Source: Natronorubrum texcoconense (lineage in GTDB: Archaea > Halobacteriota > Halobacteria > Halobacteriales > Natrialbaceae). From it: a DNA stretch of 64,000 nt. A program made the translations under genes and the position numbers. Positions 16,538 to 25,974 of this stretch are shown piece by piece (the first letter of the stretch is position 1; every line of letters begins with the position of its first letter). A model generated the notes under the pieces. It was not told where the DNA came from. It was given only the letters and a program-made list of their open reading frames with translations, and ran no database searches. The stretch is from positions 789,061 to 853,060 of the forward strand of contig NZ_FNFE01000002.1 in the NCBI RefSeq assembly GCF_900100335.1, given 5' to 3'.

Positions 16538-17416
16538 ATGGATCCTCACGTACTCACCGCCGGCCACGTCAACTGGGACGTCACGTTGCGCGTCGATCGA
16601 CTCCCCGAGGCCGACGGTGAGGCGACGATCCGCTCACAGCGCCAGTCCGGCGGCGGCAGCGCCGCGAACGTCGCCGCCGCGCTCGCCGGGCTCGAGGTCG
16701 ACACGGGCCTGATCGGGAGCGTCGGCGACGACGACAACGGCCTGCTCGCCAGGCGCGAACTCGAGGACGCGGGCGTCTCCTTGTCGGGACTGCAGGTCGT
16801 CGAGGGCGCCGATACGGCCGTCAAGTACCTGCTGGTCGACGATACGGGCGAGGTGTCGATACTCGGCAACGACGGCGTCAACGAGGCCGTTCGACCATCG
16901 GATCTCGACGCGTCCCGGATCCGGTCGGTCGACCACGTCCACCTCACGAGCCAGCGACCCGAGACGGCCAACGCCATCGCGACCATCGCCGCCGAAGCCG
17001 GCGTCACCGTCAGTTTCGATCCCGGTCGGCGGGTCGGCGACCGCGACTACGGCGAGACGCTCGCGGTCGCCGACGTGCTCTTCGTCACCGACCGCGAGGC
17101 GACGGCGCTCGACGGCGACGCCGACTACCGATCGGACGGCCAACTCCTCGCCATCACGTCCGGGGACGACGGCGCGGCGGTTCGGACCCCCGACCGCACG
17201 TACACCCACCCCGGGTTCGACGTCGAAGCCACCGACACCGCGGGCGCGGGCGACGCGTTCGCGGCCGGTTTCATCGCGTCGCGACTCGAGGGTGCGGGGT
17301 TCGACCGGGCGCTCGAGTACGCGAACGCCTGCGGCGCGCTCACCGCGAGTCGAGACGGGGCCCGAAGCGCGCCGACGGCGGTCGAGGTCGAACGATTTCT
17401 CAGTAACCGATCGTGA
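16538..17416 (+). CDS. PfkB-family sugar kinase, probable ribose-1-phosphate kinase
   Basis: A 292-residue ribokinase-fold protein. The substrate-side glycines are in SGGGSAANVA (37-46), and the ATP/anion-hole motif DTAGAGDAF spans 233-241 with catalytic Asp239. The family includes ribokinase, fructokinase and nucleoside kinases. The neighbourhood (ribose-1,5-bisphosphate isomerase upstream, nucleoside phosphorylase downstream) matches the haloarchaeal pathway in which a PfkB protein phosphorylates ribose 1-phosphate to ribose 1,5-bisphosphate, so that is the preferred role. The specific substrate is inferred from context only. Confidence 0.85.
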   Translation: MDPHVLTAGHVNWDVTLRVDRLPEADGEATIRSQRQSGGGSAANVAAALAGLEVDTGLIGSVGDDDNGLLARRELEDAGVSLSGLQVVEGADTAVKYLLVDDTGEVSILGNDGVNEAVRPSDLDASRIRSVDHVHLTSQRPETANAIATIAAEAGVTVSFDPGRRVGDRDYGETLAVADVLFVTDREATALDGDADYRSDGQLLAITSGDDGAAVRTPDRTYTHPGFDVEATDTAGAGDAFAAGFIASRLEGAGFDRALEYANACGALTASRDGARSAPTAVEVERFLSNRS

Positions 17417-17556
17417 CCGACACACAATTATTGTGGTTCCTTGTAGTCGACACCTTCGCAACCGGTCGATTCTCACCCATCGTCGTCTGACGGTAATTAT
17501 ATAGGCGACGCCGTTGGCCACTCGAGTAGAAAGTCACGGAGACGTGACGGAGAGAC

Positions 17557-17859
17557 ATGACGCAACGAAGGATCAGCGAGTCCCACGGATGCGAGTTTAA
17601 ACGCCGCACCCGGTACGAGCGAGACACGACCGAACCGCCGAGTATCGCAACTGCAACGGCGCTGGCGGAGTTCCACGGTGAGGACGTTGCAGCGAGCAGT
17701 ACCCGACTGTACGACTACATCGATCCCGACGCGCTCGATGCGCTCTTCGCGGAGACACACAGCGGCACCGCTCGAGCACCGGGTACCGTCGAGTTCACGG
17801 TCGAAAACGTGGCCGTGACGGTCGAGTCCGATCGAGTGACGGTGGAGCCGGCGGACTGA
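17557..17859 (+). CDS. HalOD1-domain small protein
   Basis: A 100-residue protein with the haloarchaeal output domain 1 pattern: PSIATATALAEFHGEDV, then LYDYIDPDALDALF, then VEFTVENVAVTVESDRVTV. HalOD1 proteins are found in most haloarchaea, often next to signalling genes, and their biochemical role is unknown. Here it stands alone between the PfkB kinase and the phosphorylase. The N-terminal 28 residues (basic, with a Cys) are not part of the domain and may reflect a later start at an internal codon. Confidence 0.8.
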   Translation: MTQRRISESHGCEFKRRTRYERDTTEPPSIATATALAEFHGEDVAASSTRLYDYIDPDALDALFAETHSGTARAPGTVEFTVENVAVTVESDRVTVEPAD

Positions 17860-17987
17860 CTGCTGTCCAACGGCTGGTGGCCAGTAGCCAGCGGGGGCGG
17901 GACGGGAGTGGCGCAGGTCGCCGAGACGATGGACGCTCGGGACCCGTCCTCGAACCTTTTTTCTCGCCGCCACGGAAACGGAGGGGT

Positions 17988-18716
17988 ATGGCAACGCAAC
18001 CGCACCTGCTGGTAGACGACGGCGATCTGACCGATCGAGTTCTCATTCCGGGCGACCCCGGTCGCGTCGACCGCATCGCCGGCCACTGTGACGAGCACGA
18101 AACGATCGCCGAAAACCGCGAGTACAAGGTCGTCAACGCGACCTACGAGGGCCAGGAGCTGACGATCTGCTCGACCGGAATCGGCTGTCCCTCCGCGGCC
18201 ATCGCCGTCGAAGAGCTCGCGAACGTCGGCGTCGAGAACTTCATCCGCGTCGGCACGACCGGCGCGCTCCAGTCGGACATCGAGATCGGCGACATGATCG
18301 TCGCGACCGGCGCGGCGAAAAACGAGGGGACCTCGAAGCGCTACGAGGCCGTCGAGTACCCCGCCGTACCGGACTACGACGTGCTCTCGGCGCTCGTCGA
18401 TTCAGCCGAAGCGAACGACGAGGAGGTCCACGTCGGCCCCATCGCCTCGGACGACGCCTACTACGCGGAATCCGACGAGGCCGTCGAAGATTGGGAGGCC
18501 GCCGGACTCCTCTCGGTCGAGATGGAAGCCGCCGCCGTCTTCTCGCTGGCCCGCCGCAAGGGCCTGCGCGCCGGCGCGATCTGCACCGTCGACGGCAACC
18601 TCGTCGAGGGCACCCAGAAGGGCACCGACACCGAGGACGACGAACTGCCGGACAAGGCCAAGAACAACGTCGGTCGCGCGATCGATATCGCGCTCGAGGC
18701 CACGACCCAACTGTAA
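17988..18716 (+). CDS. Nucleoside phosphorylase (uridine/guanosine phosphorylase type)
   Basis: A 242-residue NP-I family protein. VLIPGDPGRVDRIA contains the phosphate-binding G-D-P-x-R motif, STGIGCPSAAIAVEEL is the nucleoside site, and GLLSVEMEAAAVF carries the Met-Glu that contacts the ribose. It releases the base and forms ribose 1-phosphate. General pipelines call such proteins uridine phosphorylase; the haloarchaeal pathway uses a guanosine phosphorylase, and the neighbouring kinase and isomerase favour that function. The start at 17988 is supported by a GGAGG ribosome-binding site 4 bases upstream. Confidence 0.9.
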   Translation: MATQPHLLVDDGDLTDRVLIPGDPGRVDRIAGHCDEHETIAENREYKVVNATYEGQELTICSTGIGCPSAAIAVEELANVGVENFIRVGTTGALQSDIEIGDMIVATGAAKNEGTSKRYEAVEYPAVPDYDVLSALVDSAEANDEEVHVGPIASDDAYYAESDEAVEDWEAAGLLSVEMEAAAVFSLARRKGLRAGAICTVDGNLVEGTQKGTDTEDDELPDKAKNNVGRAIDIALEATTQL

Positions 18717-18813
18717 CGGCCGCTCGTCGCTGCTTCAGCCACTCGATTTTTCGTCGAAGCTCCCGCCCGATAGCGTCCGCTCGACTCCGGACACTCCTCG
18801 AAAAACTGGCGTC

Positions 18814-19668
18814 TCAGTCGTCGGAAAGCTGTGCTGCGAGCGCCGTCGCCCGGTCCGTGAGGTTTTCGGTCGTCGTGGACGCGTTCTGCAACTCGTCGTT
18901 GATCGCCGCAAAGAGCCGATCCAGCGCCATCTCCCCGTTCTCTCGCTCCCAGTCGGCCGTCTCGAGCGTCTCGAGTCGACAGGTCGAACAGCGCTCGCCC
19001 TCGAGCGTATCGAAACAGCCGTGACAGCGCTCGAGCCCGGCGAGGACCGTTTCGGATCGCGCGACGACGGTTCGAAGCGTCGACTGCAGGTCCGTCGCCG
19101 ACGTCGAAAACGCCTCGACCGACGACCGGACGTCGGCGTCGAACGCCGCCTCGTCGATCGCTGCGAGCCGCTCGAGCCGTGCGTCGGCGATATCGATCGC
19201 GAGCAAGACGTCCTGACGGATCTGACGGTACTTCGCGGCGGTCTCGTCGGCACCGGGCTGTCCGGCATCAGCCCCAGTGCCGGCGTCGGTCTCGTCGTCG
19301 CCATCAGCCTCGGCGAGCGTCGTCGGAAGCGAGGTCGCGAGGGACGCAAAGGAGGCGACGTCCGAAATGGCCCCACCCTGCGTGCGGGTCGTCTCGCGGA
19401 CGTAGTCGAAGAGAGCCTCCCGCGAGGACGGTGGGTCGGGGGCTGTACTCGAGCGGGGAGCCGAGGACGCCAGCGACGCGAAACAGTCGGTACAGACGGT
19501 CACGAGCGCGCTCTCGTGGACCGTCCCGTCGAGCGGCGCGGCACCGACGGGGTGTGTTCTGCAGTCCGTCGGATCGGTGGCGTCGCCGACCGCGCCGCAG
19601 TGTCGACACGTGTGGTCGTCTCGGTCGAAGACGGCTCGGCGGTCGGCCTGCCAGTCGCGGGAAGTCAC
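18814..19668 (-). CDS. HNH-like zinc-finger protein
   Basis: A 284-residue protein from a GTG start (VTSRDWQADRRAVFDRDD). Residues 1-60 have the HNH-type metal-site pattern HTCRHCG ... H ... VCTDC. Near the C-terminus a second CHGCF ... CSTC zinc knuckle is present, with a helical middle region between. Haloarchaeal proteins of this type are annotated as HNH endonucleases, but catalytic His residues are not clearly identified here, so nuclease activity is uncertain. It converges with the phosphorylase gene and is divergent from the amphi-Trp protein gene. Confidence 0.6.
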   Translation of the reverse strand: MTSRDWQADRRAVFDRDDHTCRHCGAVGDATDPTDCRTHPVGAAPLDGTVHESALVTVCTDCFASLASSAPRSSTAPDPPSSREALFDYVRETTRTQGGAISDVASFASLATSLPTTLAEADGDDETDAGTGADAGQPGADETAAKYRQIRQDVLLAIDIADARLERLAAIDEAAFDADVRSSVEAFSTSATDLQSTLRTVVARSETVLAGLERCHGCFDTLEGERCSTCRLETLETADWERENGEMALDRLFAAINDELQNASTTTENLTDRATALAAQLSDD

Positions 19669-19804
19669 GAGCGAGCGAAGACAGCGCGACGACAAAAACG
19701 CACCGGCTCCGCGGGTGGACGGGAAGAACGAGCCGTCCAACGGGTGGGATCCGCCCGTCCAACGCCACCTCAACCACTAACCCGCTGGCCGTCGAACGCG
19801 ACGT

Positions 19805-20485
19805 ATGGCCGATTCGACCGACGACGATGAAGACGAGTTCGACGACGAGTTCGAACTCGAGCGCGCGTACGACCGAGACGAACTCGCCGCGGTCCTCCGA
19901 GAGTTCGCGACCGCGCTGGCGGCCGACCAGCCGCTGCAGTTGAGCGACGGCGAGCGAACCGCCACCGTTACGATCCCACAGCGGGTGATCGCGGAGTTCG
20001 AGGTCGAGCGCGACGCCGACGCCGAACCACCCGTCGCGGAACTGGAGGTCGAACTCGAGTGGGACGACGCCGACGGCTCGAGCGTTCGACTCGAGGAGCA
20101 CGACGGCGCGGTCTCAGATAGCGCGGGCGCCGACGCCGGCGAGAGCGACGATGGAGCAAGTGGAGGCGACGATGGAGCGGCCGAAGCTGACGACGAAGCG
20201 AACGGAAGCGACGACGAGGCGTCCGAGAGCGGCGACGGATACGTCGAATCCGAGTCGGACGAGGAGACGGTCACGGTACGGGCGGGAGAACGGAGCGGTC
20301 GAACCGGGCGATTCGAGATCTACGAGGACCGCGCCGGCGAGTGGCGCTGGCGGTTGGTCCACTGGAACGGGAACATCGTCGCCGACAGCGGCGAGGGGTA
20401 CACCTCCCGATCGAACGCCAAACGCGCCGCGCGCAGCGTTATGGACACGGCACCTGCTGCGAGTATCGAGGATCTCTCGGACTGA
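19805..20485 (+). CDS. Amphi-Trp domain plus YegP-like (DUF1508) protein
   Basis: A 226-residue, very acidic protein of three parts. Residues about 15-90 form an amphi-Trp-like domain (YDRDELAAVLREFATAL ... VTIPQRVIAEFEVER). Residues 100-150 are a low-complexity Asp/Glu/Ser/Gly linker. Residues 165-215 match the YegP/DUF1508 repeat (GRFEIYEDRAGEWRWRLVHW then NAKRAARSV). Functions of both domains are poorly known. The linker is encoded by a run of near-identical GACGATGGAG-type units, suggesting expansion by slippage. Confidence 0.8.
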   Translation: MADSTDDDEDEFDDEFELERAYDRDELAAVLREFATALAADQPLQLSDGERTATVTIPQRVIAEFEVERDADAEPPVAELEVELEWDDADGSSVRLEEHDGAVSDSAGADAGESDDGASGGDDGAAEADDEANGSDDEASESGDGYVESESDEETVTVRAGERSGRTGRFEIYEDRAGEWRWRLVHWNGNIVADSGEGYTSRSNAKRAARSVMDTAPAASIEDLSD

Positions 20486-20488
20486 CGC

Positions 20489-21223
20489 TCAGGGTCGAAG
20501 CTCCTCGAGTTCGACGTCGAACTCGAGGTCCGGCGGCCCGCTGACCTTCTCGTACTCGAGCGACGGTCTCGCACCGGCCGGAATCCCGTTGTACTCCCGG
20601 AGAAACTCGATGATGCCGCGAGCCCCGCCGAAGTCACCGCGGTAGCGCCGGAACAGCCGCGGAATGGTGGCGACGTCGCCCTTCGGGTCGTATCCGACGT
20701 TCTCCTCTAAGAACCACTCGACGGCGATATCCAACTCCGCGTCGACGTCGGCCGGCGAGTAAACCGTTACCGGCGGACAGTGCTCGGCACCGTGACTGAT
20801 CGCGAAGTGGATTCGCGGATCGCACGCGGGCAGCCGAAACGCTCGTTCGAACGACGAGGGGAGCAGCCGTGGCAGATAGCCGAGCCCCCAGGGGTGTTTC
20901 GAGCACCGAAGCAGCCCGTGTTCGATATCGTTGAGACTCAGCCAGACGCCCCCGATCGGGATCCGATCGCGGGAGACGAACTTCCAGCGCTGGAGGAGAC
21001 TCCCCTCGAGCGACGACGGATCCGCCTCGAGGAGCAACTGCGCGTAGGCGTTGTAACAGTTGAGCCAGAAGGCGAGTTTTCCCTCGCGGCTGGTAAGCGC
21101 CCGGCTCAGGTGGGCCTGCTCGAGCGTCGCGAGGTGGTCTTGCAACCAGTCGGTATCGCCCTCGGTCTTGACCGCGTACAGCAGATCCGCCGAGAGGGAG
21201 AGGGGATCGAGCTGGGTCGACAT
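20489..21223 (-). CDS. DUF547 domain protein
   Basis: A 244-residue protein with the DUF547 signature: REGKLAFWLNCYNAYAQLLL, then GVWLSLNDIEHGLLR, then DPRIHFAISHGAEHCPPV and a C-terminal YDPKGDVATIPRLFRRYRGDF. The family has a conserved Cys/His pair (here H-G-A-E-H-C) and is distantly related to papain-like or transglutaminase folds, but no activity is established. It faces the amphi-Trp gene tail-to-tail with three bases between stops. Confidence 0.85.
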   Translation of the reverse strand: MSTQLDPLSLSADLLYAVKTEGDTDWLQDHLATLEQAHLSRALTSREGKLAFWLNCYNAYAQLLLEADPSSLEGSLLQRWKFVSRDRIPIGGVWLSLNDIEHGLLRCSKHPWGLGYLPRLLPSSFERAFRLPACDPRIHFAISHGAEHCPPVTVYSPADVDAELDIAVEWFLEENVGYDPKGDVATIPRLFRRYRGDFGGARGIIEFLREYNGIPAGARPSLEYEKVSGPPDLEFDVELEELRP

Positions 21224-21338
21224 TCAGTGGTGTGTTAGCGTACCAGACCCTTGAAGACGTGTGGCGAGTGAGTACGACAGTCCCGACGCTGGATATGTCT
21301 GGTTCAGTTTTATCCGGTAGGTCGTGGTCGAACCCCCT

Positions 21339-22364
21339 GTGAACCTGAGTAGAGGCTATCTCCTGGCGCTCTTTCTCGTCTTCGCGTACCTGTCGTGGCA
21401 GCTCGTCACGCCGTTCCTGCAGTACGTCCTCGGTGCCATCCTCATCGCGTTCGTCCTCTATCCGCTCCAGGGTCGCCTCGAAAACTACGTCTCCTCGACG
21501 GTCGCCGCCTTTACGCTCGTACTCCTCGCGATCGTCGGTTTCGTCGTTCCGTTCGTCATCGTCGCGGTAGCGGTCGCCGACGACATCGCCGACATCCTCC
21601 AGAGTATCGATCCCGAATCCCTCCAGCTAGCCGATCTCGAGGATCGCATCGCGGCGGAGACGGGATTCGAAATCGACATCACGGAGCAGTTGGCCGGCTC
21701 GGCGGAACAAATCGGAACGATGCTCCTCGAGCAGACGACCGCGTGGTTTAGCGCGCTCACCCACGCCCTGATCGGGCTGGGGCTCATGCTGTTCGTGCTC
21801 TACTACCTGCTCAAGGAGGGCGACTCCCTCATGAGCTGGCTCCGGGAGATGACGCCGTTACCGGAGGACGTGCAGGACGACCTTTACGGCGAACTGAACG
21901 AGGTCATGTGGGCGGTGTTGGCCGGTCACGTGCTGATCGCCATCATCGAAGGCGTCATCGCCGGACTCGCGCTGTTCGCGACCGGGATCCCGAACGCGGC
22001 GTTCTGGACGTTCATCATGGTGATCCTCTCGCTGGTGCCGCTGATCGGCGCGCCGCTGGTGTGGATCCCCGCGGCGATCTACCTCTTCGCGATCGGCGAA
22101 CCCGTCCTCGCCGTCGCGCTCGCCATCTACAGCGCCATCGTCGTCGGTATCGCCGACGACTACCTGCGGCCGATCGTCGTCGACCAGTTCGCCGAGATCA
22201 GCCCGGCCGTTATCATCCTCGGCGTGCTCGGGGGGATCTACGCCTTCGGCATCATGGGACTGTTCTTCGGGCCCGTCATCCTCGGTGCACTGCTCGCGGT
22301 GGTCGACGTCATCGACGACAACTACGACCGACTTGGCGAGGAAGGTGGGACGACCGAGACGTGA
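21339..22364 (+). CDS. AI-2E family membrane transporter
   Basis: A 341-residue membrane protein with seven to eight hydrophobic segments and the AI-2E (PF01594) patterns: SWQLVTPFLQYVLGAILIAFVLYPL at the N-terminus, a periplasmic-like helical loop (residues 95-140), and GVLGGIYAFGIMGLFFGPVIL near the C-terminus. Members include AI-2 exporters and Na+(Li+)/H+ antiporters; in haloarchaea a cation-related role is as likely as signal export. The GTG start at 21339 (VNLSRGYLLAL) is preferred over a GTG five codons earlier. Confidence 0.88.
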   Translation: MNLSRGYLLALFLVFAYLSWQLVTPFLQYVLGAILIAFVLYPLQGRLENYVSSTVAAFTLVLLAIVGFVVPFVIVAVAVADDIADILQSIDPESLQLADLEDRIAAETGFEIDITEQLAGSAEQIGTMLLEQTTAWFSALTHALIGLGLMLFVLYYLLKEGDSLMSWLREMTPLPEDVQDDLYGELNEVMWAVLAGHVLIAIIEGVIAGLALFATGIPNAAFWTFIMVILSLVPLIGAPLVWIPAAIYLFAIGEPVLAVALAIYSAIVVGIADDYLRPIVVDQFAEISPAVIILGVLGGIYAFGIMGLFFGPVILGALLAVVDVIDDNYDRLGEEGGTTET

Positions 22365-22482
22365 GCGACGGTCCGACGGGACGCCCTCTCGCGGCAGATT
22401 CCGGTCACGCAACACGAAACGACGTTCGGTGGAACGAGCCGGTAGCAGCTATTTATCCGTCGAGGCTGTCGGTCATCCATCG

Positions 22483-23544
22483 ATGGCAGACGGCGACTCC
22501 GTACTCGAGTCCGTCCGGAACCGTTTCGGAACCCCAGAGCGACGGATCGACCGCTCGAGCGAGAATCGAATCAAACGCTGGATCCTGTTCGACGGCAACC
22601 GCGAGCGCGTCGCGACCGCGCTCCTCGTGACCGTTTTCACCGTGATGCTCGTGTTGGGCGGGCTCTGGCCGGTCGGCTACCAGGAGCTGCTGGCCGAGAC
22701 GACGACCGTCCAGACGGTGTTCAACACGCTTCTCTCCGGAACGATTCTGCTGGTGTCGATCGTCGTCTCGATCGCGGCCGTCGGCATCTCCCAAGAACTG
22801 ACCTCGCTCGGCAACCAGTCCGAACGCGTCGACACGATCGTCGAGTTCCAGGAGGAGATCGAAGACGACGGCATCGTCGACGTGAGTCCGGCCCGACCGG
22901 GGCAGTTCACGGCCGTCGTCCTCCGATCGATCAAGCAGCGAGCCGACGAGCTACAGCAGATTGACGGCGCCGCAGGCCAGGAGTATCGAGACGAAGTCGA
23001 CCGGCTCCAGAACGACATCCACTCGAACACCGAGGAGGTGCTGACGACGCTCTCTCGGGTCCCCGACGGCACCACCGACGAACTCCTCACGGGATTGAAC
23101 TACGACTCCTCGTGGCAGCTCTACCAGTCGCGGCGCATCTTGAGCAAGTACGACGACGAACTCACGGCCGAGGAACGGGAGATCATCGAGGACATCAGGG
23201 AGACGCTCCACAAACTGATGGTGAGCCGCGAGTACTTCAAGACGCTGTACTACAAACTCGAGCTCTCCGACCTCTCGACGACGCTGCTGACCGTCTCGCT
23301 GCCGATCATCGTCTTCATTACCTACGTCCTGCTCGCGCTCAACTCGGGCTTTTTCCCGGACGTCACCGTCGCGGGGTTCACTCCGCTGACCGTCTTCATC
23401 AGCCTCGCCTACACCATCGCCTTAGCTCCCTACGCCGTGCTCACCGCCTACGTGCTGCGGGCTGCGAACGTGACGAAACGGACGCCCGAGGAGGGGCCGT
23501 TCGTTCTGGACGGCGACCGCGAGACCGCCTACGACCGGCAGTAG
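22483..23544 (+). CDS. Haloarchaeal membrane protein of unknown function
   Basis: A 353-residue protein not assigned to a named family. It has two hydrophobic segments near the N-terminus (about 45-65 and 80-105), a long charged helical region (115-255) likely to lie in the cytoplasm, and two more hydrophobic segments at about 260-290 and 300-325. The layout (2+2 segments around a coiled-coil-like domain) recalls sensor or scaffold membrane proteins. It follows the AI-2E gene by 118 bases on the same strand. Confidence 0.75.
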   Translation: MADGDSVLESVRNRFGTPERRIDRSSENRIKRWILFDGNRERVATALLVTVFTVMLVLGGLWPVGYQELLAETTTVQTVFNTLLSGTILLVSIVVSIAAVGISQELTSLGNQSERVDTIVEFQEEIEDDGIVDVSPARPGQFTAVVLRSIKQRADELQQIDGAAGQEYRDEVDRLQNDIHSNTEEVLTTLSRVPDGTTDELLTGLNYDSSWQLYQSRRILSKYDDELTAEEREIIEDIRETLHKLMVSREYFKTLYYKLELSDLSTTLLTVSLPIIVFITYVLLALNSGFFPDVTVAGFTPLTVFISLAYTIALAPYAVLTAYVLRAANVTKRTPEEGPFVLDGDRETAYDRQ

Positions 23545-23628
23545 CTGGGATCGAATCCGCCCGACCCTCGAGCGAGCGTTCGTGTCGGCTGTCGTGAACT
23601 ATAAGTCCCCGCAGGACGGGGAGACGGT

Positions 23629-24597
23629 ATGTCAGTTGCCGACGCCGCATCGACCGCGGAAGCCGTCGTCGACGAAATCCGTTCTGCAGTTGTCGCCGAT
23701 CGAACCGTCCTCGAGGAGGTGATCGCCGGCGTACTCGCCCGCGGGCACGTGTTGCTCGAGGACGTCCCCGGAACGGGCAAGACGCTGACGGCCCGCTCGT
23801 TCGCCACTGCCCTCGGCCTCGAGTTCTCCCGCATCCAGTTTACGCCCGATCTCATGCCCGCGGACGTCACCGGATCGTACGTGTTCGAGGAGGACACGGG
23901 CGAGTTCCGCTTTACTCCCGGGCCCGTGTTCGCGAACGTCGTCCTGGCCGACGAGATCAACCGCGCGCCGCCGAAGACCCAGTCCGCGCTGCTCGAGGCG
24001 ATGGAAGAGGGACAGGTAACCGTCGACGGCGAGACGCACGACCTCCCCGACCCATTCGTCGTCATCGCGACGCAGAACCCGGTCGAACAGGAGGGAACGT
24101 TCGAACTGCCGGAGGCCCAGCGCGACCGATTCATGGTGAAGACCTCGCTCGGCTACCCCGACGCGGACGGAACGCGCGAACTGATCGACCGCCGCGCGGA
24201 CCGCGACCGACCGGATCCGACCGTCGAACCGGTCGTCGACCGCGAGGCGGTCCTCGAACTGCAACGGGTCCCCGAATCGATCACCGTCGACGGCCCGGTC
24301 CGCGACTACATCGGCGGGATCTGTCGGGCCACGCGCCGGGACGGTCGCGTCGACGTCGGCGTCTCGCCGCGGGGCGTCCAGCGGCTGTTCGAAGCGAGTC
24401 GGGCGGCGGCCGTCCTCGACGGCCGGGACTACGTGGTGCCCGACGACGTCACCCGAATCGCCGGCCCCGCACTCGCTCATCGGCTCGTCTTGCATCCCGA
24501 AGCGAGCGTTCGGGGAACCGCTCGACGCGCAGTTATCGAGTCCGTACTGGACGACGTCGACGTTCCGTCGATGGAGCCGCCCTCACCGGAGCAGTAA
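23629..24597 (+). CDS. MoxR-type AAA+ ATPase
   Basis: A 322-residue AAA+ protein: Walker A GTGKT at 48-52, Walker B VVLADEINRAPPKTQ, sensor 1 IATQNPVEQEGTFELPEAQ, and a C-terminal helical lid with SPRGVQRL. MoxR ATPases act as chaperones for partners with DUF58 or VWA domains. Here the DUF58 operon is on the opposite strand, and moxR overlaps its last gene (DUF7519-like) by 15 bases tail-to-tail. The partner set is conserved but the orientation separates their promoters. Confidence 0.93.
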   Translation: MSVADAASTAEAVVDEIRSAVVADRTVLEEVIAGVLARGHVLLEDVPGTGKTLTARSFATALGLEFSRIQFTPDLMPADVTGSYVFEEDTGEFRFTPGPVFANVVLADEINRAPPKTQSALLEAMEEGQVTVDGETHDLPDPFVVIATQNPVEQEGTFELPEAQRDRFMVKTSLGYPDADGTRELIDRRADRDRPDPTVEPVVDREAVLELQRVPESITVDGPVRDYIGGICRATRRDGRVDVGVSPRGVQRLFEASRAAAVLDGRDYVVPDDVTRIAGPALAHRLVLHPEASVRGTARRAVIESVLDDVDVPSMEPPSPEQ

Positions 24598-25974
24598 CCG
24601 CGCGCCGACGACGATCGTCACGACGGCAGTGAGGACCCCCGCCGTCGCCGGCACCGACAGCGTCGGAGAAACGACCGTTGCCAGCCACAACCCGCCTGCG
24701 GCGATGGGAACAGCGACCGTTGCGACGATACCGCTCCAGCCGATCCGGGCGAGCTGTGGCCGTCGCGACGCGCCCGCCGAGCCGATTTCTCGCGCGAGAA
24801 CTCGCCCGTAACGGCCGACGTCGTACGCGAACAGCCCCGCCGCGAGTGCGACGAGCGACGGCACGGCCGTCCGGGCTGCCTCGACCCCCGTGGCGGGCGA
24901 ATCGGTACTCGCGGCGATAGCGACGACACCGACCGCGAGCCCGGCGGCGATCGTACTCGCGGGATCGGGGGTGCCGACCGTCTCCATCGTTTTGGCGTAC
25001 CACCACAGCACGAACCATCCGCCCCCGAGAACGACCGCCGTCGCCCCGAACAGCACCGTGGCCTCGCCCGATCCGATCGGACCGGCGCGAGTACCGATAC
25101 CCGCTGCCACAGCGGACGCTCCGACCCCGAACGCGGATCCGACGACGACCGCGACGACGGCGTTCCCTCGCTCGTCCGTTCGGTACCACGAGTTCCGGGC
25201 GACAGCGCCCAGAACGGTGAGCACAGCCCCCGAAACAGCTATCACGACGGTCAGTCCGCGAACGACGGTACTGCCGGCGATCCCTTCGAGGAGCGACTGG
25301 ATCGGTGGCACGAACGCGGCGACCAGTGCCGTCAGCACGAGTCCGACGAGCAGCAGGATCGCGCCGATCACGAGCCGCCAGAGCAGCAGTCTTCGCAGCG
25401 CAACGTGTCCGTCCCGGCGTCGCGGTTCGGTGAACGCAGCCGAGGGGACGACGAGCAGGCCACCGGCCAGGAGGAGGCCGGCGATGACGATCCAGCCGAG
25501 CAGGCCGGCGATACCGTGGCCGGTGGCCCACAGCGCCGCCTCGAGCATCGGCTGGATACCGCCGACCGTCGCCGTCCAGAACAGGAGTACAACGGCGATA
25601 CAGGCGGCTATCCCAGCGGACATCGCGGCCGTTCCCGTACGCAGCACCACGGACTGCGTCGGCCACGCCGCGTCGATGTATCCGAGGGCGACCCCGACGA
25701 CCGTTCCCACGAGCAACAGGGCGATACCGAGGGCCCCGGTTGCGCTCCCGAAGGCGGCGACCACCCCGAGGACGACCGCTGGCAGTACCGCCGACGCGAC
25801 CGTCACGCGCCAGAGCGAGCCTGCAAACCCGCGCATCGTCGCCGCGAGCGCGAGGCCGGCCACGATACCGACGGCCGCCATCGGATCGTGCACGGTCAGC
25901 GCGAGCGTGCCGACGACTGCGGCGAACACGACCGCTCGCGCCGTCGTCGACGGGAGCCGTTCGTCGACGCTCAT
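24583..25974 (-). CDS. Multi-spanning membrane protein of the DUF58 operon (DUF7519-like)
   Basis: A 463-residue protein made almost entirely of hydrophobic segments (about twelve), rich in Ala, Val and Gly, starting MSVDERLPSTTARAVVF. I assign it to the haloarchaeal DUF7519 group from its position after DUF58 and its length. No enzymatic motif is visible. Its start overlaps the DUF58 stop by four bases, so it is coupled to that gene. Its stop codon lies inside the 3' end of moxR. Confidence 0.7.
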   Translation of the reverse strand: MSVDERLPSTTARAVVFAAVVGTLALTVHDPMAAVGIVAGLALAATMRGFAGSLWRVTVASAVLPAVVLGVVAAFGSATGALGIALLLVGTVVGVALGYIDAAWPTQSVVLRTGTAAMSAGIAACIAVVLLFWTATVGGIQPMLEAALWATGHGIAGLLGWIVIAGLLLAGGLLVVPSAAFTEPRRRDGHVALRRLLLWRLVIGAILLLVGLVLTALVAAFVPPIQSLLEGIAGSTVVRGLTVVIAVSGAVLTVLGAVARNSWYRTDERGNAVVAVVVGSAFGVGASAVAAGIGTRAGPIGSGEATVLFGATAVVLGGGWFVLWWYAKTMETVGTPDPASTIAAGLAVGVVAIAASTDSPATGVEAARTAVPSLVALAAGLFAYDVGRYGRVLAREIGSAGASRRPQLARIGWSGIVATVAVPIAAGGLWLATVVSPTLSVPATAGVLTAVVTIVVGARLLLR

